64,000 nucleotides of DNA, from NCBI GenBank assembly GCA_030734395.1, contig JAUZTG010000047.1:1-64000 (forward strand), written 5' to 3'. The position numbers were made by a program, and so were the translations under genes. Numbering within the stretch: the first letter of the stretch is position 1; every line of letters begins with the position of its first letter. Of the stretch, positions 32,942 through 44,697 are shown piece after piece. A model generated the notes under the pieces. The model searched no databases, was not told where the DNA came from, and worked only from the letters and a program-made list of their open reading frames with translations. Source of the stretch: Sarocladium kiliense. Its lineage: Eukaryota > Ascomycota > Sordariomycetes > Hypocreales > Sarocladiaceae.

Positions 32942-35372
32942 CACAACGACACCACGCCGATCCCCATTGAAAAGAAAAGCCACCGCTGTCCAAGTTGCGG
33001 GAAAGACTTTTCCCGTCAAGACCATCTCCGGAGACACAGCCTCAGTCGTATGTATCCCTTGGGTTCATGATCCAATTCTACTCATCGAGCACCGATGCTG
33101 GACTGGATGACTCTAAACACCGATGTACAGATACCGGGGGGAAGCCTTACTCGTGCCTATTTTGTCGCCAAGATTTTGCACGCAGCGACCGATTGCGAGA
33201 TCACTATGCCGACTGCCCGGCTCGCGGCAATCGCGAGATTCCCAGAAAGACCCAGCGAGGCAGACGTCGACGCGCTTGTGCAGCAGTACGTTCCCCATTG
33301 TATTCCCGCGAGGTGAGGTGCGTTATTCACCCACATCTCAGTGCACAGCTTCGAAACTGCGGTGCGATGGAGGCACACCGTGTAGTTGCTGCCAGAGGAG
33401 AAACCTTGATTGTGATATCTCGAGGGTGACTCAACCGGAGTCCACGGACACTACGACAGGTGTGCGAGACCTTGTTCAACTGACTTCGTGCCTCGGACTT
33501 ACACCAAGTAGAGGACTCAGTAATCGTACATCATAGCCCCGCCGTGTCCGAGTCAAGCGACACCAGCTCCATCAAGGCACTGATCGATGGAGGCACTAGC
33601 GGATTCACCGAAGGCTTCAATCTTCCAAGAGTGAGCGACATGGGGGCTGGTCCGGATTCCGCATCACTGCCTTCTGAGACGGCCGAGGGGGGTTTTGCGG
33701 CATTATCAGACTTCGAACACCACGTGGAGATGGACTTCCAACTGCCTGATATATTCGACTTTCCGGCCCATGTGGCTGACCTCTGGGTCGGTCCCCCCGG
33801 CCACGAGCTTCCTTATCTCGCGGAGGACAGCGACGGTCATCCTGGCTGGTCTGGGAATTTCGTTGCCCCAGAGCTCTTCCAAAATTCGGATCTTGAACCA
33901 CTGGACGTTATGCAAGGCTACAAACCAGACTCGCTCCAAGTGGCTTCATTGAAGGACATGATGCTCCAGAAGGTCCGCGAAATGCATCCCGATCCTACTC
34001 GCTTCGAGGAACTGAGTGCCATCATACAATCCATGTTCTGTCAAACAAAGGTCGACGGCTTTGTCAAACTGTTCTTTCAAAACTTTCATCCAAGCTGCCC
34101 CATTTTCCACATTCCCACATTCGACGCCGAGGCAATTGCGGCCGAGCTGCTCCTCGCGATCTTTTGTTTCGGTGCCATGTATGCTCACGATGGCACAGAC
34201 AAATTGGTAGCAGATCGCCTACTGGACATTGCCGAACTACTGATATTCTCGACAGACATATTCGCAGGAAGGTACGGAGGACATTGTGAGTCAAAAGAAG
34301 AGGCAGACCCAAACGAGGCGACCACAGAGTGGAAGCGGTTCGAACAGCTTCAGGCGGGGTATCTAATTGTCACGGTACAATACTGGGCTGGGGCTCGAAG
34401 TTCCAAGGCGCACGTGATGGAGTCTCGTTTCTGCGAGGTCATTCAGGTATGATGAGGTCGTAATAAATGGAACAACGCACAAGTACTGACGCGTACAAGG
34501 CTGCCCGAAAGACTGGACTGACCCAAATCCGCCGCGTGCCTCAAGACCGGATTTCCGAACAACGATGGATCCGAAAAGAAATCAGACTGCGGTATGTTTT
34601 CTTTATTCAGCTTTGCAGTTGGACCTGTGGTTCTAACATGAATGCAAGTACAATGTGCATGATACGGTCACTAGATTGTGCTTTCCTCTTCTACTCCAAT
34701 TACCCCTGCAGACTCACGCTTAGCGAGTTGAACGTCGATTTGCCGTGTGAAAGCTCTGTATTCAACTCAGAGCACCCCTTTGCAGAGGAGGACTTCCGCT
34801 TCAGCCGCAGTGGCAACTTGGCTTCTGTCTTCGACGAATTGTTCTGTGAGCACACGCCTCATGAAACTACAGACACGCAAGCTGGGGAGAGTCCCCATGA
34901 CTCAAGAAACACGGCGGCTCCACACACAAGGAAAACGCAGACAGTCATGGATTTATTCCTTAGTATCCACTGTAAGTTCACCTACTTGCCGTTTCATGTG
35001 AACTGCTTTTGATAAGCAAATGCAGTACTCTACGTCTTTGCGCATACACACACCCAGCTCCGGCGTTTCATTCCGCGCTCGGGACAACAACAGGGCGAAA
35101 AGCTAAAGTCTGGCCAAGCCAAGTCCATTCATGGGAATGATGAGATAACCGCGGCCGTGCAGAACGCGCTGAAACGTTGGCATGTGCTGTGTTTAGCTGT
35201 CCGCGCCAATGCTGATGATGCCACTCTGTCTAATTCTGGTTTGTCCAAGCTGTCGTATAACTTCTGGCTTATTATTCACTTGTTTGTCGACAAGGGTAAA
35301 AGCCTCGACTTGGCAAAGAGTATTGATGTCCAAGGTGAGGATAAGTTGATATTGTTAAAGGGTCTTGTGTAG
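32942..35372 (+). CDS. C2H2 plus Zn2Cys6 transcription factor
   Basis: At least 688 aa from exons 32942-33047, 33131-33285, 33342-33459, 33521-34446, 34500-34591, 34649-34971 and 35026-35372. The first codons lie in an unidentified exon before 32941; no in-phase ATG is obvious. The N-terminus has one C2H2 finger (HRCPSCGKDFSRQDHLRRH), one C2HC finger (SCLFCRQDFARSDRLRDHYADC), and directly after them a full zinc cluster CAACTASKLRC...CSCCQRRNLDC (CX2CX6CX5CX2CX6C). The fungal_trans-like domain follows (FVKLFFQNFHPSCPIFHIPTF, FCEVIQAARKTGL, LDCAFLFYSNYP). The join 33459/33521 is less sure than the rest. It lies centrally in the 26-43 kb block and is its likely pathway regulator. Confidence 0.85.
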
Positions 35373-35522
35373 TATACAGCCTGTATTTTAAGGTTGTGGA
35401 GCGAAGCGATTAATACATAGCAGCTAACACGATATCGTTGAATCAAAGGGGATACTTGGCCTGAAAGCCGATATTTGTTAAGCCTCAATAGTATAGCGTA
35501 TAGGCAGTGCAGCCATGTGTAC

Positions 35523-36552
35523 TTAAAGGCGACCAGCGCGACTATGTTGGCCAGTCCCAGCCCAGTCAGTAACTCCGTTGTGCAGATACGCTTGTCCAGC
35601 TGCAAGACGCTCGCTGTTGTTCTCTCCAAGCCAGAACGGCTCCAAAGCCTGCATCCTGTCCTCGATCTCAAAGGGTTTCCCGCCACTAAGGTATAAAATC
35701 TTGCCGTGGAACGGGATCTTAGCACCCTCATGCTGGAAATCGGACTGTCTGTTCGCAGTAGCACAGATCAACATGGCTCTTGCAATATCTCCAGGTTCAT
35801 TTGCAGGCAAACCGAGCTCAAGCCAGCCTTGTGCAATACCAGCCGCCATATTTGTTTCTATCTTGATTTAGCTTGTTTCTAATCGATATTTCGCCGGAAC
35901 TTACTTGTCATCCATGGACATATGGCATTTATTCGTACGTTTTGCTTTATTGAAGTCAGTCGCATGCCCCTCAGTATTCCAAGAACGCCGTGTTTGCTGG
36001 CGATATAAGGCGTGATGTTTGCTGTCTCCTTGAAGCCTCCAATACTGCTGACCAAGATGATATCGCCTCCGCCGTTAGCTTGCATCTGGTGAAGTGCCAA
36101 TCTGGTAGTGAATAGTGCGCCACGCAAGTTGACATCAATCTCTGGAAGCTTTGGTTCGGTTTCGATGTCACTTAGGTTCATCATCGGGTCCACCATGGCG
36201 TTGACACCTGCATTGGAGATGGCGACGTTGACGTGACCGAATGTGTCCTTTGCAGATCGGAAGAGGTCTAGCTGTTGCTGATATGAGGAGACGTCGCATT
36301 TCTTGAACAGGAAGTTACATCCAAGTTCAGTTGCGAGACTATTTCCGGACTCAGAATTCACGTCTCCGACAACCACTTTCGCTCCATAACCTTGGACGGT
36401 GTCAGATCTTACAGTTCAAGGGTTTCAAGAGCCCACCAACCATGGAACAAAATAGCAGCCTCCCTACCGATACCCTCTGCTCCTCCTGTTATCAGGACCA
36501 CCTTGTCCTTTAAGGAGGGTAGGCATGATGGATTCAGTTGAATGAGAGACAT
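35523..36552 (-). CDS. Short-chain dehydrogenase/reductase (SDR) 1
   Basis: 310 aa from exons 36552-36441, 36390-35905 and 35857-35523. Classical SDR features: cofactor motif VVLITGGAEGIGRE (TGxxxGxG), acidic residue GDVN at the end of strand 2, NAG motif (ISNAGVN), catalytic Ser (ILVSSIGG) and Tyr-x-x-x-Lys (PYIASKHG), then ICPWMT. The acidic GD after the second strand favours NAD(H). Substrates in this fungal group are mostly unknown hydroxy compounds. It is transcribed away from the paralogous SDR 2 with about 400 bp between, and tail to tail with the regulator (150 bp gap). Confidence 0.9.
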
Positions 36553-36959
36553 TGTGAGAGGTCGACAGCTCTGGTCCACATCATCAAGGTCATTGCTTGG
36601 TGATTTGGCGTCTGGGCAAAGTCAATATATGTTCAAGAAGAAGGCATATAAAGCCATGATCGATGCATCAACCATGGCTTAGGGAGTTCATTATACGGTC
36701 CTGAAAAGGACTAATATTCATTCTCCGATGGGGGGACACCCGACAAGTGGGGGGGGATTAGGATACCTTATGACCTGGATTGGATATTTCGGCTATACCC
36801 CCTGTGTTGACGGAAAGTATCACGGACTTCCCCCATCCTCTACTTCATAAAGAGATGTATCCGCAAAGTTGGGTCAAAAGGTAATTCCGCTCTAAATGGT
36901 CGACACTACGAATGCTGCATTTCGGAAAGATCGCGATTTTACAGCACTTGATTGCAAAC
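36553..36959. promoter_or_regulatory. Divergent promoter region between two SDRs
   Basis: About 400 bp shared by two outward genes. A G-rich element at 36726-36758 (CCGATGGGGGGACACC and a run of eight G) resembles the C-rich/CCATCG blocks upstream of the MFS and esterase genes. Confidence 0.5.
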
Positions 36960-37877
36960 ATGGCGGACTGTAAAGTTGAGGATTCATCTTTAAATGGACT
37001 TTCTGGCAAGGTCGTTTTTATTACTGGTGGCTCACGCGGATTGGGACTAGCCACAGCCCGTACCTTTCTGGCGCTGAACGCTCGTGTGATAGTAGGCGAT
37101 CTTACCCCGCCCGTTGAGCCTATTGTCAATCTCCAACATGTGTCATGCGATATAACGGATTGGCATAGCCTTTGCTCTGCCATGCAGAAGACGGTGTCCG
37201 AGTATGGCAGAGTGGACGTCTTTGTCGCAAATGCTGGAGTTGGGGAAGTCGAGGACTTCTTCTCGGAAGAGACAGATCCTATAACTGGCATGTTGAAGGC
37301 GCCCAAGCACACCGTTGTGGAAGTCAATCTTAAGGGCACGATGAACTGCGCTAAAGTGGCTGTCTCTCAAATGAGAAAACAGGAAACCGGAGGGTCTATA
37401 GTGTTTACGGCATCTACAGCCGCGTATCTGGACGAGAGATACATTCCAGCATACGTGGCGGCGAAACACGGTGTACGTCCTTCTCCTGCGCAGAAGAATT
37501 CTTTTACTGATATATACGATAATCAATAGGTCTTGGGACTGATGCGCGCCATGCGATCGACAGTCCCAAAGTTGAATATCACAGTCAATGTTGTCGCCCC
37601 ATGGATGACCGATTCAGCCTTGTTGAGCGACCACCACAAAGAGATTATGGCGGGATGCGGAGTACCTGTCAATGAGCCCAAGAATGTTGGTCGCGCAATT
37701 GCATACTTATCTACTGGTGTAGTTAATGGGAAGGCGCTTTGGACTGGCAGGAATGTCTTTACCGAGATGGAGGACGCTATCTCCAGATTGCAGCCACAGT
37801 GGCTAGGGGAGGAGAACGCGCGAGCTTGGCACAGGGCGAATGAGCAGGACTTCTTCCATAATGAAAGCGGGATATAG
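36960..37877 (+). CDS. Short-chain dehydrogenase/reductase (SDR) 2
   Basis: 286 aa from exons 36960-37472 and 37530-37877. An ATG 48 bp upstream (36912) is in frame, but MADCKVEDSSLNGLSGKVVF looks like the natural start. Motifs: VVFITGGSRGLGLA, GDLTPP after strand 2, VANAGVG, catalytic Ser (IVFTASTAAY), Tyr-x-x-x-Lys (AYVAAKHG) and VVAPWMT. The C-terminal QPQWLGEENARAW matches ALEPFWLGENNSERLAAG of SDR 1, so the two are paralogs arranged head to head. A 57-bp intron falls exactly at the YxxxK helix (AAKHG|VLG). Probably a cytosolic NAD(H)-linked enzyme of the same pathway. Confidence 0.9.
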
Positions 37878-38996
37878 AGCAAGTCGGCCAAGAAATGAAA
37901 CATACTTCCTTTAGTACCACTCCTGGTATCTAAACGTCAGCTGTCTATTACTGCCTCCACCTTCTGCTATCACGATCAATCCTACTTAGAAAGAAATCAC
38001 ACTCTCTGTTGAGAAGAAGCTGAAGAATAAGTATTTTGAAGCAGAAAAGAAAAAAATCATAAACAAATTCTACTGTATAATAATATAATAAATCAAAATC
38101 ATTATTCACTTATGATCTCAGACAAGGTATAATCATGTAAATTTTAATCTAGCCTTTTTTTTTTTTTATGCTAAGTTAGTTACGTATATAATTTTTGCAT
38201 TACTACTGGTCTAGGGGAGGATGTGTCGCACCATGCATCTTAGCTTCCAGTCCTTGTCTGCTCAGGGGACTTGAGCCTAGTGTCAACGAGAGTGGCCGCC
38301 GCCACGCGTGAAATGATTCGTCGACTTGACCTGTGCGCCTTGCACACTGACCAGGGGGGAAAGCCTTTATAACCAGGGAGGCTGTAATTTCCGTAAACGC
38401 CGAGAATTGCCCGGCTGTCTGCTGGATATGACCACATTCTCGGGGAACCCCCCCCCCCCCCCCTCCCTGTTGAGCCATACAGCCGCGTTGCCGGACGCCC
38501 TCGCCGTTTCCATAGCATTATATAGGTAAGTGAGGAAGCAGATGTATGCCAAGTACCCTCGTCGAGACTAGTCTGCATATGCAGTGCAGTGATTTAGCAG
38601 CCTTGCCTGCACACGTTCATGTTGAGATGAAAGATAAAGTTATTTGCACAAGATTCTACCATCACTGATGTTATAAATTGAAGAGAGACACGGGTCTTTC
38701 GTGGAGGCGCCAGACATAATAAAGAGTACTCAGATTGACACACATTATATAATAGCCACAATGATTGATACATGTCATTTAGAAGTATGTAGGGCGTGAC
38801 TTTTTCTTTATGTGTTAACTCGGTCGTTTATGTAGACAAGTAGTCAAACGACGATGTGAGAAAAAGGTTATAGCAAATCTAGCAAGGGAAGTTCAATAGG
38901 AAAGTGAGGCAACAGTTCGGTTCAAAAAGGCTGGTAGCACACTTCGATCCATCGGCCAATCATTAGAACTACTTCCAGTCCCGAATACTGAGCTCC
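37878..38996. other. Intergenic region, no gene seen
   Basis: About 1.1 kb between convergent genes. It includes a T-run near 38155-38168 and a C-run of about 14 near 38449-38463. Open frames across the C-run are artefacts of composition. Confidence 0.45.
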
Positions 38997-41046
38997 TTAC
39001 ATGACCTCGATTCCTCCTCGACCAATGATGCCATTTCGATGAACCCAAGCACGAGCCCTCTTTCCGAAGATGTACCTACATTGGCAATTTAGACTATAAT
39101 ATTCACACAGGAAGGGAATCGAGAAAGGTACTCACATCGGGATGGCAGACAGTGCGCAAGCTGCAGTGATCCCACCAATCACAAAGAAAACGTTACGCGT
39201 CCCATCAGATTCAAGCCAGTCGCTCAAGAAGAAGACGAGGCCAAAGGCGAACAGATTCTTCACGAAGTTCATGGCCGCAAATGCTTCACCAGCACGCTCT
39301 CGATGGCAATCAACTACATAGGTAGTAAGTCCAGTCACTGCAAGCTGAATGCCCAGATTGATAAGACCCAGGCATACGATGATAGGTACCGGCCAGGGTG
39401 CTTTCGCCTCGGCTGCTTGGCCCCAGGCAAAGAATCCAACACTGGTGAAAAGAAGATACGTAACCATGATGGGTAGGCGGAACTCAGGCTCTATAGCATA
39501 GTCAGCATGGTGCTCCTTTGAGTCACTTCGTGATATGGCAGCAGTGATATACCGAAGATACCCTTATTCCGTCTGGACAGCTGTCTGACAGTAGAATCAA
39601 TCAAAGGGCGCGCCACAGCCATTCCAATCACTGACGCCACGAAGGATGAGAGGTTTGAGGCTCCCACGGCACCGACGGAGAAGTTGTAAGGCGATGCAGA
39701 GAAGATCTGGGACATGGTGATAGAAATTCCAACAAGCCAGGATATTCCAGTCATGAACGAAAGAGTTGCCCATAGGACCACAGGAGACAGAAGCATTAGG
39801 AAAGGGCGGAAAAGTGTCGTCAAAAGAGGAACATCGCTAACATAGCCAGAATAGGGCCGGTATGTTTTCCACCAAGATGACTTGGATTGTGGAGGTGATC
39901 GTCCGCTGTTAGCCTCGACCGGTGTTTCAGCGTGCTCCGTTTTGGTACTCTTTTCGCCCTCGGTAGCCCCCTTAAATATTGATCTCTTATCAGCTAGATC
40001 CTTTACATGCCTAGCAGGTATTGAAAAGTGGGATGTGCTTGAACAATAAACGTCTATACGTACCTGGCCGGCAGTTACAGTGTTCAGAGTTATCTTCGAG
40101 CGGTGAAAAGCGGTCTCAGGCATCCAGAAGATGACCATGATAAGGGAGATGACGAAGGCACCGCCCATGGCCCGGAATGCGGTCCTAAACCCGCTATACT
40201 GGATGATGTTACCGCCTATATTATTAGCATTGGGTAGTGAAGGAAAGATAAGCACGTTGAGCTAGAAGCAACTCACTAATGGGCGCAGCAAGATTGATTC
40301 CACCCAAAACTCCGAGATTGAAGATGGCCGAATAGTAACCTCTTTGGTGAACAAACCTGCCGTAATGTAGGCTCAGTAACTTACGCTTTTGCTCATCCAA
40401 GTGGTGTGATTTTGAACTTACCAGACATCTGCAATCGATGCTGGAACTAGAGCCTCAAAAGGAGCCATGCAAAAGCCCTGGACTATCCGTGCTGCCATAA
40501 GGGATCCCAGGTTCTTGGCTTCTGCAGCCCAAAAACTGGTGACCGCTAATAGCAAAGTAGTAGACAGGTATATCGGTCGTTTTCCATACTTAACGGCCAG
40601 CGTGTTACAGATGAGACTACCGACTGCGATCATAGCGATCAATGTGCCTTGAACACCAACGTTCCACAACGTAAGAGTGACTTCGAATTCTCTCGATAGC
40701 TGGACAAAAGCCGGGGCTAGAAGGGGTCCGACAGCTGCATTATTCGCAGTCAGTGACGTATCGACTTTCTCAGATGATAAATACGCATACCGCCAACACA
40801 ACCGCAGCCGTAGGCATAGGCAATCATGAAACGCGTCTTCTTCCACTTGGACCAGTTGAACGGATCCTCGGGATCATCCGAAGGCTGAGGAACGAGCACA
40901 ATGCCGGTTTTCGGCTCTCGCTTGAGGGCGTTCTGATCGACACCCTCAAACTCGTCGCCAACAGCTTCCACTTTCTCCAGCAGCGCAGTGCCGGGAACAT
41001 GCTCAGACTTGGTATCCTGCAAGATGCCGAAGGCCATTATGATCAT
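38997..41046 (-). CDS. MFS transporter, DHA1-like
   Basis: 550 aa from seven exons: 41046-40791, 40734-40422, 40356-40277, 40215-40064, 39970-39553, 39490-39136 and 39075-38997. The cytosolic N-terminus ends in DDPEDPFNWSKWKK, a standard prelude to helix 1 in fungal DHA1 (12-helix drug/H+ antiporter-like) carriers. The loop 2-3 motif KYGKRPIYL and a run of hydrophobic helices follow, with a long central loop of Lys/Glu/Thr between helices 6 and 7. The 93-bp intron 39971-40063 is a multiple of three without a stop and could be retained. Probably a plasma-membrane importer or exporter of the cluster's substrate or product. Confidence 0.9.
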
Positions 41047-41790
41047 TTGTAGTCGTATACAGTCCTGGGGAGTAAGACACCGAGATAATTCTGTCTTCCT
41101 GTTCTCGGTTTCATGCCGTGTCGATCCGACTTTATAGAGCTTTGATGGCTTTCACGGAGGCCAATGCATGCCAAGAGTGTGGTTTAGGTTTTGTGGTGCC
41201 AGCTTCATTGTCCACCCGCTTTTCCTCCTCCCTCCCCGGATTTTCCCATCCCCATCGTCCTCCCCGCGGCATGAATCTCCCCCAAACCCCTCGAATGCCA
41301 GACCACTTTTGGGGCACTAGATATCCACCACCCCATGGGGAAAGTTGACCGTGTGATTCAGGGGACCCCCGCAGCATTCACGGACGACGATTCAATCGCA
41401 TCGCGACCAGTGTGGGACCTCAAGACTGTCCAGATTGATCGGGCCAGCTGAAGTGGCCCCTGCTCAATGCCTCGACAGACACCCCTTAGGCCGCACGCCC
41501 TATAAGAATTGAATGACTAGCTGAGGCTAATGGGGCAATTACCGACTCTTCATCGTTGTCGCCTAGGTTGGTTCAATTGGATCTGCTCACTTGACGAGCA
41601 GGATGATCTCATCTCTGGCGTGCGCCAACTCCGCACTGACATTCGTATACTCGTAGTCACCCTACCGGCGCGTGGATGCAGTGGATATCTATTTTTGTAC
41701 AATGCCACGATTGCTTCTTTAATATTCTGTTCGTTTTGATTCTAATTGAAGGGAATTGCTCTCTCGCTTTACATCTGAAACACCTGGCTG
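41047..41790. promoter_or_regulatory. Upstream region of the MFS gene
   Basis: No gene. 41220-41290 is strikingly C-rich (CCTCCCTCCCC, CCCATCCCCATCG, CCTCCCCGCGG) and resembles elements upstream of the esterase and between the two SDRs. The rest is unremarkable. Confidence 0.45.
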
Positions 41791-42962
41791 CTACTCTAAA
41801 AGCCATCCAAACCCAGCCTCCCGATCCTGAACAGCCTTTGAAATGATACCTAGACTAGGAATGGTGGCCTCAAAGTTGTGAGGAACTCCGGGATATACAT
41901 CAACCTTAGTAGCCACACCAGCAGAGGATAGCTCCCGCGCATAGAATAGTCCGTCGTCCCGTAGAGGATCTAAACCACAGACCTGGACATAGCTCTTAGG
42001 AAGACCTTTGTGACCAGAGGGCCAAAGCAAAGGGCTAAAGAGCTCCGACTCTGGATCAGGTTTATAATGCCCTATATATGTCAGCATTAAGGCCAGTCTC
42101 TGACGAGTTGTAGTGTGGTGTCGTCTCACTGCGGAACCATTCGAGAGCTTTCACGTCGAGTACCGGGGCGTTGGCGTTTTGCTCGTAGCTTGTGTACTCT
42201 GAACCAAACCGGTTTCCCAGCAGTTCGGGTGCGCACGTGGCCGGTATATTAAGATAGACAGCTGTAAGCGGAGGTGAAATGCCGTTGTCCCGAGCCAGAT
42301 GTGACAAAACAGCGGAGATGTTGGCGCCGGCGGAGGAGCCTCCAATTAAAAATCCCGTTGACGGATCGGCACCTAAGGTGGGGGCATTCTCGGCACACTG
42401 AGATAGATTGAATTGAGAACGTTGTCACTGAACTTCTCATCAAATAGAGATCACTTACCCACTTTAGAGCATCCCAAGAATCGTGAATAGCGGTTGGGAA
42501 GGGATGCTCGGGCGCCAGGCGGTAGTCCACGCTGACGACGACGGCGTGGCACTGTCTCACCAATGGTAACGAGGTGAACTCCTCGATTTCCGCCGTTCCA
42601 ATGCACCAACCACCACCATGGAAAGTAAGAGCAAGTGGAGATCCAGCAGCTGGCTTTGCCTGAGGTTTGTAAAGTAGGGCGCGGATGCTTGAGCCATCAC
42701 GGACTGGAATCTGTATCTCGCTCCTGTTCACGCCTGAGAGGTCCGCTGGTGGGCCTTCAGAGAGCGCTTTACGCGCAGCAGGTATATCAGGAAAATCCGC
42801 GAGACTTTGCGTGCCCAATGACGGATTATCTCTAATGATCTGTTGGCTTCTCGTTAGCAGTGAATTCATACATACATGAGAGGGATGAAAACCAACTTGC
42901 GCTAATTGCGGATCAATTACGCCCAGTTCGGGCCATTTAGACGAGTTCTCATGAGCCTGCAT
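41791..42962 (-). CDS. HSL-type alpha/beta hydrolase (esterase/lipase)
   Basis: 331 aa from exons 42962-42897, 42839-42459, 42397-42130 and 42071-41791. The oxyanion motif HGGGW is at 96-100, VSVDYRLAPEHPFPTAI follows, the nucleophile elbow is GSSAG (169-173, Ser171), the acid is in CGLDPLRDDG, and the His in VYPGVPHNFE: a complete triad of the hormone-sensitive-lipase (alpha/beta hydrolase 3) family. Intron 1 (57 bp) is in frame and stop-free, so retention is possible. Intron 3 looked like a frameshift until the GTGAGA donor at 42129 was used. No signal peptide, so cytosolic. It would suit cleavage of the ester made by the nearby monooxygenase; that link is inference. Confidence 0.9.
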
Positions 42963-44697
42963 CCTGAAAAGGCTGGTGATCCCTTCGTCGTGTTAATAAT
43001 GTGAGTAAGGTAGATCAAACGGTTAGCGTAGTGTCTGGCTCAACGACCGGAGAGACGATGGTAACGGATATTCACTACGGAGTTTTTATTGTTCTCGGAG
43101 TTTCTTTTCTGAGATTGTGCCGATGACGTACAGTCCCTGGAACCTGTAATGGCATAAACAAATTTAGCTCCTGACGGGAATATCCCCCTCCTCCCCGTCT
43201 CTTTTTTCCCATCCTCCCCGATGGCCGATCCCCACGGACACCACGCTACCAGAGCATGTGGATGCTTGAATCATACAAACAGTTAGAAGGCAATCAGTAT
43301 GCTCATGCACGCCTATAATAGGGAATAGTAGCCAAGTCCATTCTCATGCCCCTCCTAGGTCTTCATGTCTTCAAGAAGCCACTACTCTGTACAGGGCTTT
43401 GCACAAGGCTAAATGAGGTTTACAACCTCTTGATTTCCCCTTCACATAGAAGGCGATATTATACCGATGAAACTCTCCTTGTAATATGGCACATCCCATT
43501 GAAAGAAATACTAAATTAATATGCTAATTGCCCTATTAGAAGACGGCAGTGCTCCGCCCAGAGAGGCATGCATAGATTATGTACATTCTTTTAGTGCGTC
43601 GTTTGAGAAAACACCAGGCACATAGCTCACGAACGAGGTTAATGAAGACGACGGCAACGAACTCATCCAGTACCAGCTGGGGATTGTCTATACTAGGAGT
43701 TGCGGCGATGCTGCACGGGCTTGTAAATTATACGTCTCAAACCCAAGTCGAAGCCGAGGACAAGCAGCCGCCTCTTATGATGCGCGGCTTGAACTGTCTT
43801 ACCGGGAAACGAGGCAGTCTGAAATTGTCGTGACCTTTGATGAGGCCGGACGCGACCCGTGGCGAGATGAGTTCATTCCCCTGACTTTCTGAAAGAGGCA
43901 ACTTCGAATCTGGGGCGCCGAAGCACGTCTCTCAGGGCATCGAAGCAGGCTTGGTTCGATGGCGTATAAAAGGATTGCCTTGCGGTCTAAATTCTCGATA
44001 ATTATATCTAGAAAGTCTTGCCTCAGTCGCCCAACTGTGACAACTTTATCGATGATATACACCGCTCCTGTATCCTCCCTCACTTTTATACTATGCCTTC
44101 GACTATTACCTACGGTCCAACTCCCACTTTATTCAGCGTAGTCGACAATCGATAAGAGAAAAGATCAATCAACTACCTTATAGGTTCAGGAATTACATAT
44201 ATTGAATATTTACACAACTACTTACGAATAAAGCAATTCCTATAAGTTTAATGCCACCTTTTAATACCAGATATACCATTGAACCAGGAATATCATACAT
44301 TGTACCTTTGTGGTGATTAATATATTTGTTGAGGTCAAGAAGCACCTAAATAAGCCATGGTAACTTCGCTAATTATGTATATTATAGTTTATTTTACGAA
44401 CAAGAAAATCAATAAGGGGAAACAAAGTTATAACATTTAATTTAATGGACGGGGTAACTATTGGTGGGGGCGCAGCATTATTTGCTTCTCTAAGCTTTCT
44501 AGGATAAGAAGAGGCAATGGCCGCCTCACGTCAGCTGACTCTGATGGCACGCGAACACAGTATAAGCCATGTCAGCACTTGGCATTGCCGGAGAGTCTCA
44601 AGTTTATTTTATATAAAACTCTGTTCTTTCTCTGGTTCGTCCATTGACTATATTACCACTAGTACAATATTTACCTTAGTACGAGGTAATAGTCACT
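42963..44697. other. Intergenic region, no gene seen
   Basis: 43185-43240 is C-rich upstream of the esterase (CCTCCCCGTC, CATCCTCCCCGATGG). 43560-44090 has chance frames on both strands. 44100-44460 is AT-rich. The stretch before 44698 serves the membrane-protein gene. Confidence 0.45.

Noticed and set aside
38350..38550. Open frames across the C-run near 38450 encoding poly-Gly or poly-Pro
   Set aside because: They exist on both strands only because the homopolymer has no stops; there are no family features and no splice context.
42062..42129. Apparent 1-base frameshift in the esterase
   Set aside because: A GTGAGA donor at 42129 and TATAG acceptor at 42072 form a normal 58-bp intron that restores frame and family motif (WFRRHYKPDPESELF).
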